A stretch of 64,000 nucleotides of DNA from Promerops cafer (taxonomy: Eukaryota; Chordata; Aves; Passeriformes; Nectariniidae), in assembly GCA_013398275.1 (NCBI GenBank), contig VZSE01002180.1:1915-65914 (forward strand), read 5' to 3'. Made by a program: the position numbers and the translations under genes. This document shows positions 62,351-64,000 of this stretch, piece after piece. The notes beneath the pieces are model-generated. The model saw only the letters and a list, made by a program, of their open reading frames with translations, made no database searches and had not been told where the DNA came from. How positions within the stretch are numbered: the stretch's first letter is position 1; each line of letters opens with the position of its first letter.

Positions 62351-64000
62351 AGACTTTCAGAAACCTTCACATATTGGCAAAGCAAGTTTTTGGTTTCATT
62401 CCCAGGGCAATAGTCAGGCTTTTTTCTTTTTACTGACGTCATGGCTTTTGGATGTGCTCAGACTAACTCGTGGGTGAATTCAATATTCATCTTCGCAGCT
62501 TCTGCTACTTTTTCCTTTTTATCCCACAGTGGTTTATGGCCTCTAGTTCTTACAGAACCATGTTTAATTTCCACAAAAGAGTGAACTAAAGACAGAAAAA
62601 GCAGAGACATGAATTTATTCTTGAAATATTTAGGAAAAAACCCCAAAATGCTGTTGCTTATTATCCCAATGTCTTTTTGTTGTTGTTTTTGGTTTTGTTT
62701 TTTAATCCTTTTCCTTTGCAAAGATTTCTCATACATATGTCCATCTGTAGCCATTTTTCTTGTATCACTCTCTTGTTTTTTCTTTCTCTTCTTGTTTCTC
62801 TCTCTTGTTTTGTCTCTCTCTTGTTGTGTGAAGACTGATGGGCATTGTCAGCTTTTTCCAAAGCTGTGGATTTAGAGATCCAGAAATCTACTAATTAGTT
62901 CATGTTTAATCTGCATGATCTGCAAGAGCAATTCTGGAGTCTTGTAGATTTGTTCCAGCACAGTCAAATTATGCTGATTAGATTGGTAAAAAAGCCAAAA
63001 AAAAAAAAAAAAAGCATAAATAGCAATTATTTTAAATAAATTCCAAGCACATAAAGACTGATTTTAGCCTGGGCTGTTGAAAATTTTCATGCAAACTGTA
63101 GTATGTGTTTATTGCATTTTTTTTCCAAAAGAAGTGGAAGAGTTGGACCTGTAGTTGTCATAAATATGCTGAAATATGATGGGCAGCTGTGATGAGGAGC
63201 AGTGAAACAGATAAACCCCACAGCTGTGTGGTGCCTTGCAGGGGAGAGCACCGTCACCAGCGTTTGCTGCATTGCCTGTTCCCAAGGCAGAGCTGCCTCT
63301 TAAAAGTCCTTGTAAAATCCCACTGCCTGCAAACAAGCTGCTGCTGGTGAACTGTGCTACCTCCCAAGGACACTGGAGCTGCCAGGCCGGGGAATGGGGC
63401 TGCTCCCTGCTGCAGCCACGGAGCCCAACCCCTGGAGCAGGCAACGGGCTGGGAGGGGCAGTCACAGGACAGGGAGGGGTGCCCAGCTCTCCACCAGCCA
63501 CTGCAACCAAAGGTGCTACCTGGCAGTGCCCTTCCTGGCGCTCCAGTGGCTGTTGGCCTCATTTTTGGGGTGTAATGGTGTTCAAATAAGTAATTTAAAA
63601 GTCTTACTCTCTGGTCCATCAGAGATTCAAGCATGGGAGCCAGGAGGTTTAGCTCCCCAGGCTGCACTGCAGGTTGGAGGTTTCTTCTGTCATTGGTCTC
63701 TGAGGACTGCTGCACTTGCTAAACAGCAATGTGCACACACAGAGGATAAATACAGGGTAGAAAATAAGTCGAGTATAATTTGAATGTTTATGGACACAGC
63801 TGAGCAAGCCCTCTGCTTTTCAAAGGCTTTCAAATGTTTAGGAAACAAAGTCATAATGAAAACCTCCTATCTTACAAGTGAGCAAATGTACTGTTAAGAA
63901 CCACGAAAATTTTGCAAGATAAATCTTATTGTGTGGTTGAAAATACAACTGGAACTTGACTCTGACTTGCAGCAAGCAGCCATTACACGTTTGGGAAGTG
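62351..64000. other. Intergenic, nothing recognised
   Basis: Contains a T/C-rich low-complexity patch at about 62,760-62,825 (CTCTCTTGTTTTTTC-like) and an A18 run at 62,997-63,014. The overlapping frames at 63.1-63.8 kb on both strands have no family match. The window ends in ordinary non-coding DNA. Confidence 0.5.
62997..63014. repeat. A18 homopolymer
   Basis: Eighteen consecutive A, preceded by GCC and followed by GCATAAATAG. No retroposed body with a poly(A) tail is recognised beside it. Confidence 0.9.

Noticed and set aside
1..64000. CRISPR arrays, operons, tRNA or rRNA genes, endogenous retroviral genes
   Set aside because: No spaced direct-repeat array, tRNA A/B boxes in a cloverleaf context, rRNA sequence, or gag/pol-like frame was found, and the DNA is vertebrate nuclear.

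Overview
The window is vertebrate nuclear DNA, almost certainly from a bird. The evidence is one intact vertebrate gene (BAG5), several decayed CR1 LINE copies of avian/sauropsid type, moderate GC content, CpG depletion outside islands, and no sign of compact microbial gene packing. All calls are by eye; no alignment was run.

Region 1 (1-~5,395) is BAG5. A GC-box-rich CpG island (1-~460) supplies a TATA-less promoter and an untranslated first exon with more than one good splice donor. The acceptor lies at 677-678, and the whole 450-codon ORF (708-2060) sits in the following exon. A long AT-rich 3' UTR follows, with poly(A) signals at 2130, 3411, 4562 and 5367; the last has a GU-rich downstream element. 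BAG5 is a co-chaperone that binds Hsp70 and the E3 ligase parkin.

Region 2 (~5,400-64,000) holds no coding exon I can recognise on either strand. It contains four decayed CR1 fragments (about 6.2, 8.2-8.6, 11.9-12.4 and 20.9 kb) and one better-preserved CR1 (41.96-42.88 kb), all inserted antisense to BAG5. It also has a perfect 775-bp (TTCTC)155 array at 51.6-52.4 kb, small tandem and direct repeats, homopolymers, and a perfect 13-bp hairpin at 30.1 kb. An orphan CpG-rich island with a G-quadruplex motif and a TATA-like box lies at 32.7-33.7 kb. Several repeat-free stretches (23.0-26.3, 43.1-43.6, 45.5-45.9, 56.7-57.1 and 61.9-62.35 kb) look like conserved non-coding or enhancer DNA, but only an alignment can show that.

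I find no multi-gene novel system. The points most worth checking are the pentanucleotide array, the orphan island, the hairpin, and the lack of TRMT61A and CKB exons in the 58 kb beyond BAG5, where mammalian gene order would place them.
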